Position numbers and translations under genes: made by a program
Assembly (NCBI GenBank): GCA_026874595.1
Contig: CM049314.1
Coordinates: 58,702,300 to 58,766,299, forward strand
Length of the DNA stretch: 64,000 bases
From: Sipunculus nudus
Taxonomy: Eukaryota > Annelida > Sipuncula > Golfingiida > Sipunculidae
Direction: 5' to 3'
Shown here: in pieces, positions 24,685-37,566 of the stretch
Position numbering within the stretch: position 1 is the first letter of the stretch
How the letters are laid out: every line of letters starts with the position of its first letter
The notes under the pieces: model-generated
Told to the model about the DNA's origin: nothing
Databases searched by the model: none
Seen by the model: the letters and a program-made list of their open reading frames with translations, nothing else

Positions 24685-25087
24685 TTTTTTTTTTGCAAGT
24701 GGAACGGCCAAATTAATGTGAATTCAATAAGTTAGGGCATCTAACTGACGCTGATAGCAAACTGGCCTACTGTCATGACCCGTTCCTGCAGGTTTATTTT
24801 TTTTGACAAACGAACAAACAGACAATACAATTTTAGGAGTAATAAGATAGACAGATAGAAAGATATCGGAGCTAATCCGAGCGCACGAATTAATAAAAAT
24901 ATATTTCACTAATTCGTCTCCCAGGCTCCGTATCTTTGCATGTATGTTACTGAAATAGTTATCATCATACGCAGGATATATATAAAGAGTGAGAGTGAGA
25001 GAGAGATTAGTTAATTAATGCAAAAAAAATAAGCTTCACTCTCCATATATTTATCCTAATTGACAAAAGATTAACACGGCTTAACTA

Positions 25088-25118
25088 TAAATAATAATAA
25101 TAATAATAATAATAATAA
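25088..25118. repeat. (AAT)n microsatellite
   Basis: About ten ATA/AAT units. Confidence 0.9.
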
Positions 25119-25426
25119 GGGATACACAGAGAGATGTGTCTGACATGTATATGTAAGAATAATTTATTCAAGGCATTTATCATATCTGAGGGGATATGGT
25201 GGTATACATTTCATTATTTATCACTGCCCGAAGCTAAATATATCCCCAGTGGTCCAAAACATTAACCTTATTTAACAGTTGGAACAAAGCTACAATGGCA
25301 TAGGGTCGACTGGCTCTCTAACAATTAGATTTATTAGGGTTATCCGTTTAAGCCCACTTTAATATGGAAAGATGAATATGTGGGATTTTTTGTTTTGTTT
25401 TTTCTCTCTCTCTCTCCACATAGATA

Positions 25427-25427
<1 letters not shown>

Positions 25428-25494
<67 letters not shown>
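25428..25494. repeat. (TA)n microsatellite
   Basis: About 33 AT repeats. Open frames through it are artefacts of the repeat. The sequence from 25495 to 26180 holds no recognised gene. Confidence 0.95.
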
Positions 25495-25495
<1 letters not shown>

Positions 25496-26179
25496 TCCTT
25501 TTTGTGAGGGAAAAGGTTTTGTGTCGGATTGCCAGTAAATTCCTGTCAAGCACTCTGCCCTTAAGATGAACAAGGTCCGGGAGTTGATTTTGGTAAGAGG
25601 AAGACAGCAATGGAAAAATTAAAAGTTGTTTGATTACTTTGTACACTCTTTACCCATCCCAAATGGGTCCTCAGTTGTAGGAAATTTAACTTTTTATACC
25701 GAGATCTCTTTGAAATATTGGGTTTTACCGAGTGCCCTGACTGACTTGCTGTGCGGGAATATGAAATCGTCTGCAAACATGGCGGGTGAGCAATGGGTGT
25801 TCTGTTCAGTTTTAAAAGGCCGTACATATTCCTTGTCAATATATTATTGCAGCTCTGAGCGGCAGGTAGAAAGAAAAGAACACAATTAACAATAATTATA
25901 TGGTTTACAATATGAATTTCAGTTGAAGAGCGAAAGTAATGGATTGAAAAACCAAATCAACACATGCCCCCAAACATTTGACTTTCCGTACTTCCATCCC
26001 CTTCGGAATGGACTTCGCGGATTCTCAGTTTACATCTGAATTGACTTTGTTTTCGACCAAACATCAGCCACCAAAAAAAATGAAAAAAAAGATTCAGCCG
26101 ACTGTGACATTACGCATCAAAGGAAGCAAAACCCGTCCTTAATGCACGAACTGATCTTTTCCTTGGTGATTGAGACATT

Positions 26180-28008
26180 TTTATCAAGCTACGATGGACT
26201 GCTTCCCACAACCCGGTCGCAAGCCTCCCTTTTCGCTTTTCTACCTAACCACACAAGAAAGTTTCAGATTGTGATCGGCAATGCCAGTGATAGCGGAACA
26301 CTTTTTTAAATATTGCAAGTGAAATTTTAGGTCGTTCGAAGAAACATTTTGGGTTACCTGATTATTCATTTGGATTAGGTGATAATTTCATCAGAAAAAT
26401 CAAACTTATTCAGGACAGTATCCATCACAGTCGAAAATCAGATGCAGAGTTTGAGTTTCTTATACCTCAGTGTGAGGTTTACTGGACTCAGTTCACAGCG
26501 GTCAGTGTTGATGATCTTTGTAACTCATCAAATGTTCTCCTAACAAGTCCAATTGGCTTGACCCAGTTCTTACAGTGCTATGTAAATATTATGCAGAGGT
26601 TCTTGTCCATTTCATTTGTAAAATCATAAATACGTCTTCGAGGGAAGGACATGTCCCTAGCTCTCTGAAAAAGGCACTCCTGACACCATTAATAAAGAAG
26701 CCCTCACTGGACCCAAATGACTTATGGAAATACCGCACTGTGTCAAATTTGGCATTTATTTTTCAAGTTACTGGAGAAAGTGGTTGCTAAGCAACTCAAC
26801 AAACATATTGTTGAAAATCACTTAGCAGAGGCCTTACCATAGGCCTATCGCGTAGGTTATAGTACAGAGTCTGTACTCCTTAGGGTACTAAATGATATTC
26901 TCTTGGCTTTGTCAGAAAAGAAGTTTGTCATTTTTGTATTTTTTGGATCTGTCAGCAACATTCGACAATGTCAGTCATGAAATGCCGCTGACTGTACTCA
27001 CTAGACTGGGCTTATCAGGGATAGTGCTGAAATGGTTTCAGACCTACCTAATGCACCGCATATTTGGGCAAGCAGTCTAAGGGTAAGGAGCTTTCTCGTG
27101 GGGCGCCTCGGAGAAGCGTCCTCCACCAAATGCTGTTTACTTTATACACTGCATTACTAGGTAGACTCCAGCGTGCGCAGGGAATACCTTACCACCTTTA
27201 TGCAGATGGCACTCAATTATATATTTCATTTGACCAAACATCAATACCAAGCGTGCATATTTACATCTTAGGAATATTGTGACACTTAAACAGTTTCTGA
27301 AGGTTAACACACTTCTGAAATCGGTGCATATAACATCACAACTAGATTATTGCAATTCTTTACTACTTGGCCTCCCTCGGTTCAGTCTTTACCCACAGCA
27401 ACGTGTTCAGAACGCAGCCGCACGGGTCAACAGTGGAAACCAAGGAGGGGATCATATCACCCCTGTATCGAAAAATTTCCATTGGCTCCCAGTATGTCAG
27501 CGTATAGAGTACAAGGTCTTAGTGGTGGTATTCCAATTTAAACATGGTGAGGCCCCTGGATGCTTCGGTGTGGTTATTGTTCCCTACGAACTCCCAAGGC
27601 CTCTCAGGTCAGCTGATCTGAACCAACTGGTAGTACCACTCACAACGTCGAAGTTGGATATGGAACGAGCTTTTTAGTGTTTCTGGGCCTAGATTATGGA
27701 ACGAACTGCCTCAGCATTTAAAATTTGTCGTCATACTCGAAAATTAAAAAAAAAAAAAAAAAACGACTGAAAACACATCTCTTTATAAAGACATATGATT
27801 GTATGTAATTTTTTACTATCGTTAACTACCTATTTTATTTTTAATAATTCTGTACAGGTACAGGTACATCATCGTTTTTAGTATTATCTATTTTATATTT
27901 TAAGTGTTCATGCATGTATATGCTCTACTTAACTATGATATGTATGTGTATAGTAATGTGTGTTTAGCCTTTTACAGCACATATGTGGTTTAACGCTATA
28001 TAAAATAA

Positions 28009-28041
<33 letters not shown>

Positions 28042-28052
28042 GTTATTATTAT
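26180..28052 (+). mobile_element. Decayed CR1/L2-type LINE, 3' part
   Basis: Frames in several phases give an ordered non-LTR reverse transcriptase: DNFIRKIKLIQDSI (linker after the endonuclease), LDPVLT, VPSSLKKALLTPLIKKPSLD, LDLSATFDNVSHEM (palm), FTLYT with LYADGTQLYISF (catalytic YADG, normally FADD), then SQLDYCNSLLLGLP with QQRVQNAAARV and HWLPVCQRIEYKV. The 3' end reads TTTAACGCTATATAAAATAA followed by (ATT)n at about 28009-28052, typical of L2/CR1 tails. The endonuclease domain is absent and many stops and frameshifts are present, so this is a 5'-truncated inactive copy. Confidence 0.8.
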
Positions 28053-29178
28053 AATTATAGTTTTTTCTTCTGACTAATCGACACCCCTGCGTCTAGTGAG
28101 TACACTGTGTCCTTTACTAGCCCCCTCTTCATTGTAAATATTCAAAAAGTGGATAATACTCTGAATACTAAATAATCCTGCTTACAGTATAATCTCTACA
28201 TCGCGTTACAAACAGTATTTGGTTATCAGTTACAGTATAACTTCCTTGGATAACTAGCTCGATTGAAGTTGGTATATAGTACAGCAGCCGATGTAAACAC
28301 AGCTGGCGGTATCCCATCTCCCACTCGACCTTCCACGGAGTCGGTTAGGTGTGCTGTCGCAGGTAACTCCCATATATTTAGACTACATGATTTTATAATA
28401 GACAACATGTAATATTAGATAACAGTATGTCAGCCCATACAGCAGGCGGACGGACAGAGAGACACGCAAACAAATATAACAGAATTTATCATCCGGCCAG
28501 TATGTGTTATGGAGTTCAGTAGAAGCGAAGGCTTAAGAAAGTGGTACAAATTACAGAGCTTATTCAGGATTATTTGATTAACATAGACACGTTATATATT
28601 GCTGACAGGTGCATGACAAAAACTGTACACGTCCCGATGATTTATTGTGGGCTTATCTTTATTAACAATTTGTGTATAGACAGGGAGAAATATATAAGGC
28701 TCAGTTTACGGAGTTTGCATGCTCATGTTACCAGCCTTTTTTACAAATATTTATCGTTATGAATGGGAGGTTTTATTAGCGTGATAACCCTCCACCTACT
28801 CGCACCATGTAACATGACTAGCTTGGTCAAACCAGTTTTCACTGGATCACATATTTGTACAAAAGCTTTGTGCTGCATGTCATGGACAATTAAGGTCTAA
28901 CCGAGAAGGAATTGAGGACGCAACATTCGTTTGATATGGTAAATGTATTTTTTTTCTTAAATGAACTTTCTGGGTCATCGATATAAGACATTTATCAAAG
29001 GATAAAAAATTAAAATAGTCTGGGGAAGTAGAACAACAAAATTACGCATAGACTCTAGTTTACATGGATCAACACTGTACATTAGCTAGCCTTTGTATTC
29101 AAATGAGGAGTGGGACTACTGATCGTGCAAACTTATTATATATTGGTGGCTCTGTCTTGATCTTTTTCAATATATACA
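28053..29178. other. Non-coding DNA upstream of the B-box gene
   Basis: No gene or clear promoter motif seen. A 5' untranslated exon of the downstream gene could lie here but I cannot identify it. Confidence 0.35.
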
Positions 29179-29892
29179 ATGTTAAAAGAAATCAATGGTA
29201 CCTTCACAGCAACACTCAATTTTGTGGAAAATTTGTGTGACACACACGGAGGAGAAGTTGTGTATGTATGCCTCAGGTGTTATGAAAAATTGTGTTTTGA
29301 TTGTGCTATATCAGATAAACACAGGGATCATGAAATGTGTCCTGCTTTGGAAGCAGAAGAGAAGGTTTCCTTACAATTTCAGGAGGCCATTGAAGAAATG
29401 AAGCATTCTCTGGCCTCGGCGAAAACCAAAATTGGGTCGGGGATTTCACATAATACACAACGAGGGAAAGACATTAAAGCTTTGTTATTAAATGAATGGG
29501 AGGAGATTAAATCTAAAATGGATGAACATATAATGCAGCCAATACAGCAACACGATAAAAAACATGATTCGGACACAGAACGGTTCTATCAAAGATATAA
29601 TAACAGATTGTCGGAAGGTTACCAAGCTGTGCTACAGGCGGAGTCCTTAATGGAACGCGGAATTATGAATGATCTGAATAGGATGCGTAGCTTGAAAGAA
29701 ACCTTAACCAGGGGTATTCGTACTACGGATATACCAGAATTTCCGAAAGCGACTTCCCATCCCTATGCTTGTCAATTAGAATATATCCAGGAAGTTTATG
29801 AAACGATAAAGACCTGTACAATTCCATGCAAAGTCTACTCAGGGTTACGTGCTTCTGTCCCATGGTATACCGGACTTTTTTTGAATAAATAA
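29179..29892 (+). CDS. B-box zinc finger and coiled-coil protein (TRIM-like, no RING)
   Basis: An open frame of 237 codons runs from ATG in ATACAATGT context to TAA at 29890-29892, overlapped by a polyadenylation signal (GAATAAATAAAAG). Residues about 20-60 form a B-box type 2 finger: CDTH, then CLRC, KLCFDC and HRDHEMC give the cysteine/histidine ligand pairs. Residues about 60-185 are charged and helical (AEEKVSLQFQEAIEEMKHSL and onward), the B-box C-terminal coiled coil. There is no RING before the finger and no NHL, filamin or SPRY domain after it; full TRIMs usually have these. Such proteins assemble through the coiled coil and act in ubiquitin or immune signalling, but without RING no ligase activity can be assumed. 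No intron is needed. It could be a real RING-less gene of an expanded family or the first exon of a longer one. Confidence 0.75.
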   Translation: MLKEINGTFTATLNFVENLCDTHGGEVVYVCLRCYEKLCFDCAISDKHRDHEMCPALEAEEKVSLQFQEAIEEMKHSLASAKTKIGSGISHNTQRGKDIKALLLNEWEEIKSKMDEHIMQPIQQHDKKHDSDTERFYQRYNNRLSEGYQAVLQAESLMERGIMNDLNRMRSLKETLTRGIRTTDIPEFPKATSHPYACQLEYIQEVYETIKTCTIPCKVYSGLRASVPWYTGLFLNK

Positions 29893-32088
29893 AAGATTAA
29901 TTTGACATTTAGATACGCGAAATGTAAGTATGGATCATCTTACGATATATATTTGACGTGATAATATTATACATGCAGATATTTTTTCATTCCCTGTACC
30001 CTTATGTCTCTTTTAGTTACATTAGTTTCTTTTAATTATGCTTGTAAGTCGTACGCCAGTTTCTAATTAGCGGATATAATTTGAGCATGTGGATAGAAAT
30101 AATCAATTTTGTTACGAACTTTTAAAAAAGCATTTTTATTTAGTATCGGACGGAAAATATATTATTTTGTTTGTAAGTTAGACAAAATTATTTAGACAGT
30201 TTATTCAAAGAGACTAATTAGTCAACTGGTTAGGTTTTCGATACTAAGGGGTTTGCAGGTGTTTTACATAACTTTGTATTATGTCACCCTGACTTCAGTA
30301 TTAGATTGTAAAATTTATATTGAATTTCAATGTACTCTTTTTATTAAAAAAAAAAGAAAAAAGTCTAAAATCACTCGAAAAATGACCTATAATACTTAAT
30401 ATTATAAATGTATATGACCGGTTGGTTTCGGTTACATATATGTACATTACTACTACCACAAACTATCCTGCAGTTACATTACGCTAGAGCAAATCTGAAT
30501 TCCATGTCATACTACATCAATCTGTACCCATGTAATACTACTTATTATCTAATTAAATAACAATCAAAATCATATTACAATGAATACATATAGCCTATAC
30601 AAAACTCAATGCGGCTACCTAAGTAACTCACCATAAAATGAAAAGCAGGAACACCTGTCAAACAGGTGTGAGATAGTTCGATGCATAACCCTCATACGTA
30701 CTTGAATGTACAGGTTAAATATGTACAAGCATAAACATAAATACTTTTTACATTTTAAGATCACTTATCTATATAATTAAGACGCCGTTGGGTTTTTTCT
30801 AGACCTTTGCTTCCAGAACTTCCGCTCTGATTTGACTCTCCAAATTCTGCACACCTATTGGTGGTGCGGTCTTCTAGGACAAGTTTGTTTTCTTTTGCGG
30901 GATTTTTTTCCCTATTAAGCTGCAAAATTAATATATTTAATAATTCCCCATTTGGTGCCCCTATTTCTTTTTGCTTGAAGGTCCCTCACGCAAGTAACGC
31001 TTTTCAAAGAGACGCCTTTGGGATGTTCTTTTTATTTAGATCTCGCTGACCTGTTCAAACATGGCCTGTCAAGTGCAATATGCGGTCAAGCGGGTCGCCT
31101 GTAACCCCGATTCACCCCCAAATCCCTAATAATGTCCCTAGAGTTTTAAATTCAAGCGCTAAACACATGTTCACATGAATCTGCTATCAAAGGAGAGAGC
31201 TTTTCAGTTAAGTGGACACACGGAGCCGGGACTAGTAACACCACCATGGTTTTGGGGGTTTACAGTTCGGCCAATTTATGGGTTGTTTAAGAAAAGTTCA
31301 ATTGAAGCCCTCAACCTGAATACAATGCAGGGGAGGGTGCACAAATAGTTCTTAGGGTCTTCAATCTCCAGGGACGTTGAAACATATGATCAGAACATCT
31401 TTAAATTGAAAGGGATTCCATTACCAAATACATGTAGATTCTTTGGTCAGACCCTATGACCCCCGACGGAATTTAATGATCTGTTATTTTTTTATATGTG
31501 CACGTTTATGTAAAACATTGTCATGCTTCAGTAACACGGGTTCACCTGGCGGGTGGCAGAACAAATCCCACGAATGGGCGGCTTCTTCATGGGGATAAAA
31601 TATCGTCCTTAGCGACTATGGCATTTAAGAAAAAATATTTTATGGTGATGATGATTATATACCTCTAAATTTAATGGATTGTTTTTATTTCCGGATATGC
31701 CCTACCCCCATACAAATCTTCAGGAATTTTGTACATAACCTTTTAAGTTCATTTGTTAAAAGACAACGTAACATACCGAGGCTGAAATTGTTTCTTTGCT
31801 AAATGCTTTCCAAGATATATGTTATGCTGCATTTATATGTGAGAGCTGTCAGTTACGGATCAGATCTGGTTATTATTTAACAACCGACAAAACTGAAACT
31901 GAATATTTAATACTGTTGGAATATATTTAACTGAGCCTGTATTTTCACATTGGCAGCTATACCTTTCGCGTGCAATGGCCTTCAATGACACAGCCAAATA
32001 TCTGCGCATAATGTGTTTGTTAAAATGACTAAAGCTGCCGGACCATGTTTCCGCGGGTACAAAAACGCACATGATACGGAAACGTAAA
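29893..32088. other. Non-coding DNA
   Basis: No gene or element recognised. AT-rich to about 30.8 kb, then more balanced composition. Confidence 0.4.
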
Positions 32089-33726
32089 GGCCCTGTAACA
32101 CCTCTGCGTATCCTAACTTGAGTTGCGCATTGATTTTTTTTTTTCATACGCAGTGAACGCACAATAAGCACCTCGCATGCATCTCAATCGTTTTGTGTAC
32201 GTTTTATGTACGCAGTGCACCGGAACGTTTTGGGCATGCACAAAAATACGCTCTGTACGCAAGTCAAAAGTTATAAATACGCAGAGCATCGGTCCTGCAT
32301 CAGCCGATCGCGTCACGAGTACGCTATGTATTCGTGGGGATAAATGGTTCGTACGCGGTAATACGCAGCACGGAACCCGAATGGGCAGCGTTTATTACCC
32401 GTTTACAATTGCAGCGCAGATACAACGCATAGCAAATGCTCACAGCGAATGCTGACGTATTGCACGAATTAGTACCTTTCGTCTTGCTATCAGGCAGCGC
32501 ATTGCACTTATTTGTAACTTTTAAGAAATGCACAGAGGACTGAAAGATAGTGTACTTACCGTACACTACAGATGTGGTATAAACTCGGTGGCTCACGTAG
32601 GCATGCATAGGCACAGCGTAGGGAAGCGTAAGCTCGGCATTGTCATTACGCCGCACTACGCAACTCTACGAAAGTATGGTTTGAAAGGGGCTTAAGTCAA
32701 AGTAATCGAACATTTTTTTTTTAATTTTGAGCGTACGGCTGCTCATAGAAATTCTTATAAGGAACTCATATGGACTTGTTACAGACTGAAGTGTTTCAGA
32801 ACCTTAAATCCTTGTGAGGTTAGCATTCACATTTTTTCATAAGCAGGTGAACGCACAATACGCACCTTATATGCATCTCACTCGTGTTGTTTGAGTTGTA
32901 TGTATGCAGGCATGCGCACAGTACGGCCTATTAACACCGAAAAGTTTTGAGCAAAGCTACGCTGCTTGCGCTGTTACGTAGGTCATAGGTTATAAATACG
33001 CAGCGTATATGCCGCGCATCGGTCGAGCGCGGCACGAGTACGCTATGTGTTCGTGGGGAATAAGCGGTTCCAACGCGGGAATACACTGATCTTCCGGCAC
33101 GCATCCTGTCATGCAGTGTATGAGCCACGTATTTTTCAAATATACATAACGTACTTGCAGCACAAATACATCGTAAGGTGAACGAATTCAAAGCGAATGC
33201 CGACGTATAATACTGTTAGTCCTGTGACCAGCGCATTGTATTTATTTTTTTACTTATGAGAAACGCACAGACAGTGTATATAAAGCGTAACGTTACTTGC
33301 CTTCGCCTACATCCAGGGTACACTTGAGATTTAGTCTTCTCTAAAGACTCCACGAGATCGAGCTCGGAATAGACGTTACCGCATGATCGCTGCCCTAAAA
33401 CACTAGCATACATGACAACATGAACCTGTAGCTCTATCTAAGAAGAAGATCGCCTTTTTTAATACATCGGAGCGGCAAGCGGCAAAAATGCGGCGGGAAT
33501 ACGCATGAAATTCGCTCAGCATACGCAGCTATTCGCAGCAACTAAACGATAAAATTTCGCCTCATATGCGATGAATGCCTGAAATTCGTCACTTATACTC
33601 TAGATGTGACCAGCACATAAGACAAATTATCCAAAGATTTACGAAATTTTGAGCGTACGGCTGCGTTATTCTAAAAAAAAAAATCTAAAACGTAACGCAT
33701 AATATACGCAGAAGTGTGACAGGGCC
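32089..33726. mobile_element. Non-autonomous inverted-repeat element, tandem dimer, rich in TACGCA
   Basis: The left end GGCCCTGTAACACCTCTGCG (32089 on) is the near reverse complement of the right end ...CGCAGAAGTGTGACAGGGCC (to 33726). Between them two related units lie head to tail. GAACGCACAATA occurs at about 32155 and 32849. TTATAAATACGCAG recurs, as do CACGAGTACGCTATGT, TTCGTGGGGA, AGCGAATGC.GACGTAT and TTGAGCGTACGGCTG (about 32729 and 33650). The whole is dense in TACGCA/TGCGTA and CpG, unlike its surroundings. No transposase frame is seen and no clear target duplication. Superfamily not assigned. Confidence 0.65.
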
Positions 33727-35260
33727 AGAAACCGCACTGGCAAAAGTATATATTGGACACAAACAAAAACGTGTCCGCAATGCACACGCACCGCGTCCGT
33801 ACAAGTAGACACACAGCTGAAGCCTATCCTGTACTGACAAATAAAACATCGTCATCCATTAAATCTTCTGTACTTCAATTTGTACATCGTATAAAACTTA
33901 AACTTTCATTCTGCTTTGAGCATATAATTCCTTCAAATTATTTTAACGTTTTAGGCCTATCAACGATATCGTCATGCATCTCTCAAACAATGATGCTGTC
34001 CTACCCATGTTGTTAAAGGAAAAAAAGTACTCGCTCATATTTCGTACACCTATATTTGCTTCATGTCTCTTTTGCAAAACGTATTTTTAATGTGATTTCT
34101 TGAATAAAATTCATGTAATGTGACATGCTTTGTTGATATGTTTGGAGGGAAATTGAAGGGGCGTAGCCAGGATTTAGGGAGGGGACGGGGCCATTATCTG
34201 TTACGGAACCAGATATTCGAGAATGGGGAGGAAGGGGGATTTCTATGGGTATTATGAAAACTAAGTGTTATATATATGTATGTGAATAAGTATGTATGTA
34301 TGCATATGTTATTATTATTATTATTATTACTATAATTACTATACATTATATATTTTTGTCTATGACAATTTTGATTTTTGTTATTTTCTATTATGAACAA
34401 TGGTATTATTAAGATTAATTAAAAGTTCATAGGGAGACTATGGGAGGGGGTATCCCCATATAGGGAAATTATTTGAATATGCGATGTAGAGAGGATATTT
34501 TGGGCAATTTTCACAAAAAAAATGAGGATTTTCTGTTCCAAAAGACCTTTTTATGTATTTGCGATATGTAGTCAAACTGTAGAGGGGTTCAATATTTAAT
34601 ATTTTTATTTCTTCAAAATTAGGAAATGAAATTTAAATGGTTTTCAACATATTAAAGTGGGTTTATAGTATTATAGTATTAGTGGGCTAGTATTAGTATT
34701 ACACTAAGTATTACACTATATTTGTATCACGTCAGTAAAGCACATGGCAACAGTCCCAGCGAAAACCTTGGTATTGAAATGTGACATTTAGTCCCTAACA
34801 GCTCATTACAAAGCTATTATCATTTTGAGCCGTGGATTTCCCACGGGTGCAGCTAGTTACTATTGAATGTAACCGTGTTCTTCTGATAAAAAAAAATAAA
34901 ACGTTTAAGCATTAGCGGTTTTTCAAGGTTACATTCCTGCTTTATTTGTCCATTTTTCTTAAATCATGTAATAATAACACCTAAAAAGCAAGTCTCTTAT
35001 GCATATTATCGCCATAATTTCTAATGCTGATTAAATGTTGCAGTGTTTTTTAATTGCATAAGCCAAACATTATATATTTCATATATTTTTGTATACGATT
35101 AAATACAGTGTATACAATGTATACAATGTATACAATTTATGCAAAGCATATTTATTATATATATGTATGTGACATGTGGCATCCGGGTTTTAGTCCGTAC
35201 CTAGAAATTGCAAAGAAAGTGTGCAAAAGTTATGAAGAGAAAAGCCTGGAAATGACTTAT
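33727..35260. other. Non-coding DNA
   Basis: Contains (ATT)n at about 34310-34330. No gene recognised. Confidence 0.4.
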
Positions 35261-36063
35261 TGTTACAGATGTCTCCTTTATTGTATGCAGCAGTCTTACA
35301 TGTGTATGTGCAGCGTTAGCATTGTCTGTTGCTATGGCGGCATCGCCAGGCCGAGCCGGGCCGGCCAACGTGTGAACCCTAACATGTAGAAACACAGCGT
35401 TCTTTGTTCTGGTTTGTCCTTTGGGCGTGTGTGTTATGGGATCTTTTGATTGTTCGGGAAATGGGAATTCTCGGCTTGAGGTGAAAAGTTATAAATAAGG
35501 GGCTGTGTTTAGAACAGGGAGGAGAGAGAGAAAAATATTCCAGCGGACACGGAGGCGTGTCGGTCAGTTTGTGGAACTTTTCCGATAATTGAGGCAGTTA
35601 TAGATCTTCTTCCAATTTGTAAGGGATTTTATATAGTCTTCAGTTTGCCTTTGGAATCACTACACCAACTGCACTTCATGGATTACAACAAATTGATTTT
35701 GTGATTGAATTGGACTGTTATTCTCTGAGAAGATTTATGTGATCTGTTCATCTGGTTTATAGGACTTGTTGTCGCTGTGACCTGGTAGTATCCAGGTACT
35801 GTACACTTTATTTATGATACTATGTTATTGATTTGCTGTTGTACTGTTGTTATACTGTGAAATTGTATTGATTTAGTGTATTGTAATGTTAGAGTTGTTT
35901 TTAGAATAAATAATTATTTGTTAACAAAAAAACTGACTTCTTTATGTATTCCCCTAGACATTTCACGCTGCCTAGTGATACAGAATCTGATTTTATTTTA
36001 TCTCATTTACGAAATTTATGCTTGTCACGACTATGTGATCTGTTGATATTAGGTTCCGTAACT
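35261..36063 (+). repeat. Solo LTR of the Gmr1-like family
   Basis: Starts TGTTACAGATG and ends GGTTCCGTAAC(T), flanked on both sides by TTAT (35257-35260 and 36064-36067), a plausible 4-bp target duplication. A TATA-like box TATAAATA lies at 35490-35497 and AATAAA at 35905-35910, in the right order for U3-R-U5 on the plus strand. End blocks match the LTR at 8.44-8.71 kb. No internal retroelement sequence adjoins, so it is likely a solo LTR left by recombination. Confidence 0.7.
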
Positions 36064-36274
36064 TTATGAAGAAAAGATATTGAAGCTGTCCATTTGGTTG
36101 GAAAGGGGCCCTGAGCAAATATTTTTAAGGACTGATTTTAAAATATTTACATTTGGGAATAATAGTAGAATTATTATATGCCCAGAGTAATTGACTGAAC
36201 AGCTAAAAAGAGGGGTCAGGATTGCACTGTGAAAATACTTGGAATGTTTACGCTTTTACATTTTAAGAGAATAT

Positions 36275-36630
36275 GGCTTCTGTGGCTCAGTGGTAGAGCA
36301 CAGGACTCGAAGGCCAGGCGCCGAGGTTTTTTTTTACGGTCGGCCCCTACCGTGGGTGAGCGCTCTTAAGGCTTAACGAGAAGGTCGTGCCCAACGGCCG
36401 TATTTCACTAACAAACTAATGCGTCTTTCGCGGTTTTCTGTGTGGTATGAATCAGCAATGGGGACGAATACTCACCCAGGACCCGCAGGTACGGTAATCA
36501 CCTGGCCAGGTTAACGCCAGCATATCAAATGAGAGGAATCGTGTGATACTGCCCGTCACGAAGTCCAAAACCGGAATTGAATTGAATGTACATATACACT
36601 AAGAGTTAAGCTTGCATAACAGATGGAGGT
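36275..36630 (+). repeat. tRNA-derived SINE, copy 3 (B box lost)
   Basis: The head GGCTTCTGTGGCTCAGTGGT then AGAGCACAGGACTCGAA is a near-perfect tRNA-like 5' half. The B-box segment GAGTTCGAATC is missing, replaced by a shorter GCCAGGCGCCGAGG. Body and 3' end (ACGGTCGGCC, GAGAAGGTCGTGCCCAACGG, CCCAGGACCCGCAGG, AAAACCGGAAT, AGTTAAGC) match copy 2. Confidence 0.8.
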
Positions 36631-37014
36631 GGTTACATATAAAATAAAAAGAAAAGTCAAAGGCGATCAATGGCAAATACTTAAGTATTGTTTTCCTTGA
36701 AGTATGAATACGTCTGCAGGAATTGGTGAGGACATGAGGTTTTATGGCGCACTACAGACCCTGAGGCCTGCCATAATATTAATAGCATCGAACGTCCCCT
36801 GCATATCGATAATGACGTGATGTCATTCCTCGCGCATACGTACACATTCCCGCCATTGATACCACCATGTTGGGAGATCCCCTTTCAGGCTTACACACAA
36901 TAATAATATCAAGTAAACCACAAATATCAGCAACTTGTACGTAAACTAACTCATACTTACTATTTAATATATAATTTAATATACTAGTTATGCCTATTTT
37001 AATTCCATTCATTC

Positions 37015-37015
<1 letters not shown>

Positions 37016-37063
<48 letters not shown>

Positions 37064-37068
37064 TGTGT
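37016..37068. repeat. (TA)n(GT)n microsatellite
   Basis: AT repeats run directly into GT repeats. The 260 bp that follow carry no recognised gene. Confidence 0.95.
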
Positions 37069-37324
37069 AATCATGGACTTTCACAACCAGATCGCTACTA
37101 CACTAGTCGTCAATCATCTTCAGCATTAAGCCAATGTACATTATGAACTTCTAACCATTAATGTATCAGAGGGTATGAAACATAACCGGGATACTCATAA
37201 TCTAGCATTATGTGTAAATAACAATGACCCGCTACGAACCTGGGTCAACTTGATATAAATTTAACCAATCACAGATCCATCACACTATACCACGCATTAT
37301 GGTCATTAGAAATTGTTTGTCTAA

Positions 37325-37327
<3 letters not shown>

Positions 37328-37388
<61 letters not shown>
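37328..37388. repeat. (TA)n microsatellite
   Basis: About 30 AT repeats. Confidence 0.95.
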
Positions 37389-37394
<6 letters not shown>

Positions 37395-37484
37395 CACTTG
37401 ACACCTGACAAAGGAGCTCTAAGCTTTGAAATCTCGTGAATGATATAAAAAGTTAGTCAACACTAAAGCGTCTTCACCCTGCTT

Positions 37485-37491
<7 letters not shown>

Positions 37492-37562
<71 letters not shown>
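37492..37562. repeat. (TA)n microsatellite at LTR edge
   Basis: About 35 AT repeats that stop at the LTR terminus TGTAACGG. Confidence 0.95.

Positions 37563-37566
<4 letters not shown>

Noticed and set aside
37071-37327. Possible Penelope-like retroelement end between TA arrays
   Set aside because: Only a vague resemblance of GACGACTAGTGTAGTAGC-type words; no RT or endonuclease sequence to support it.
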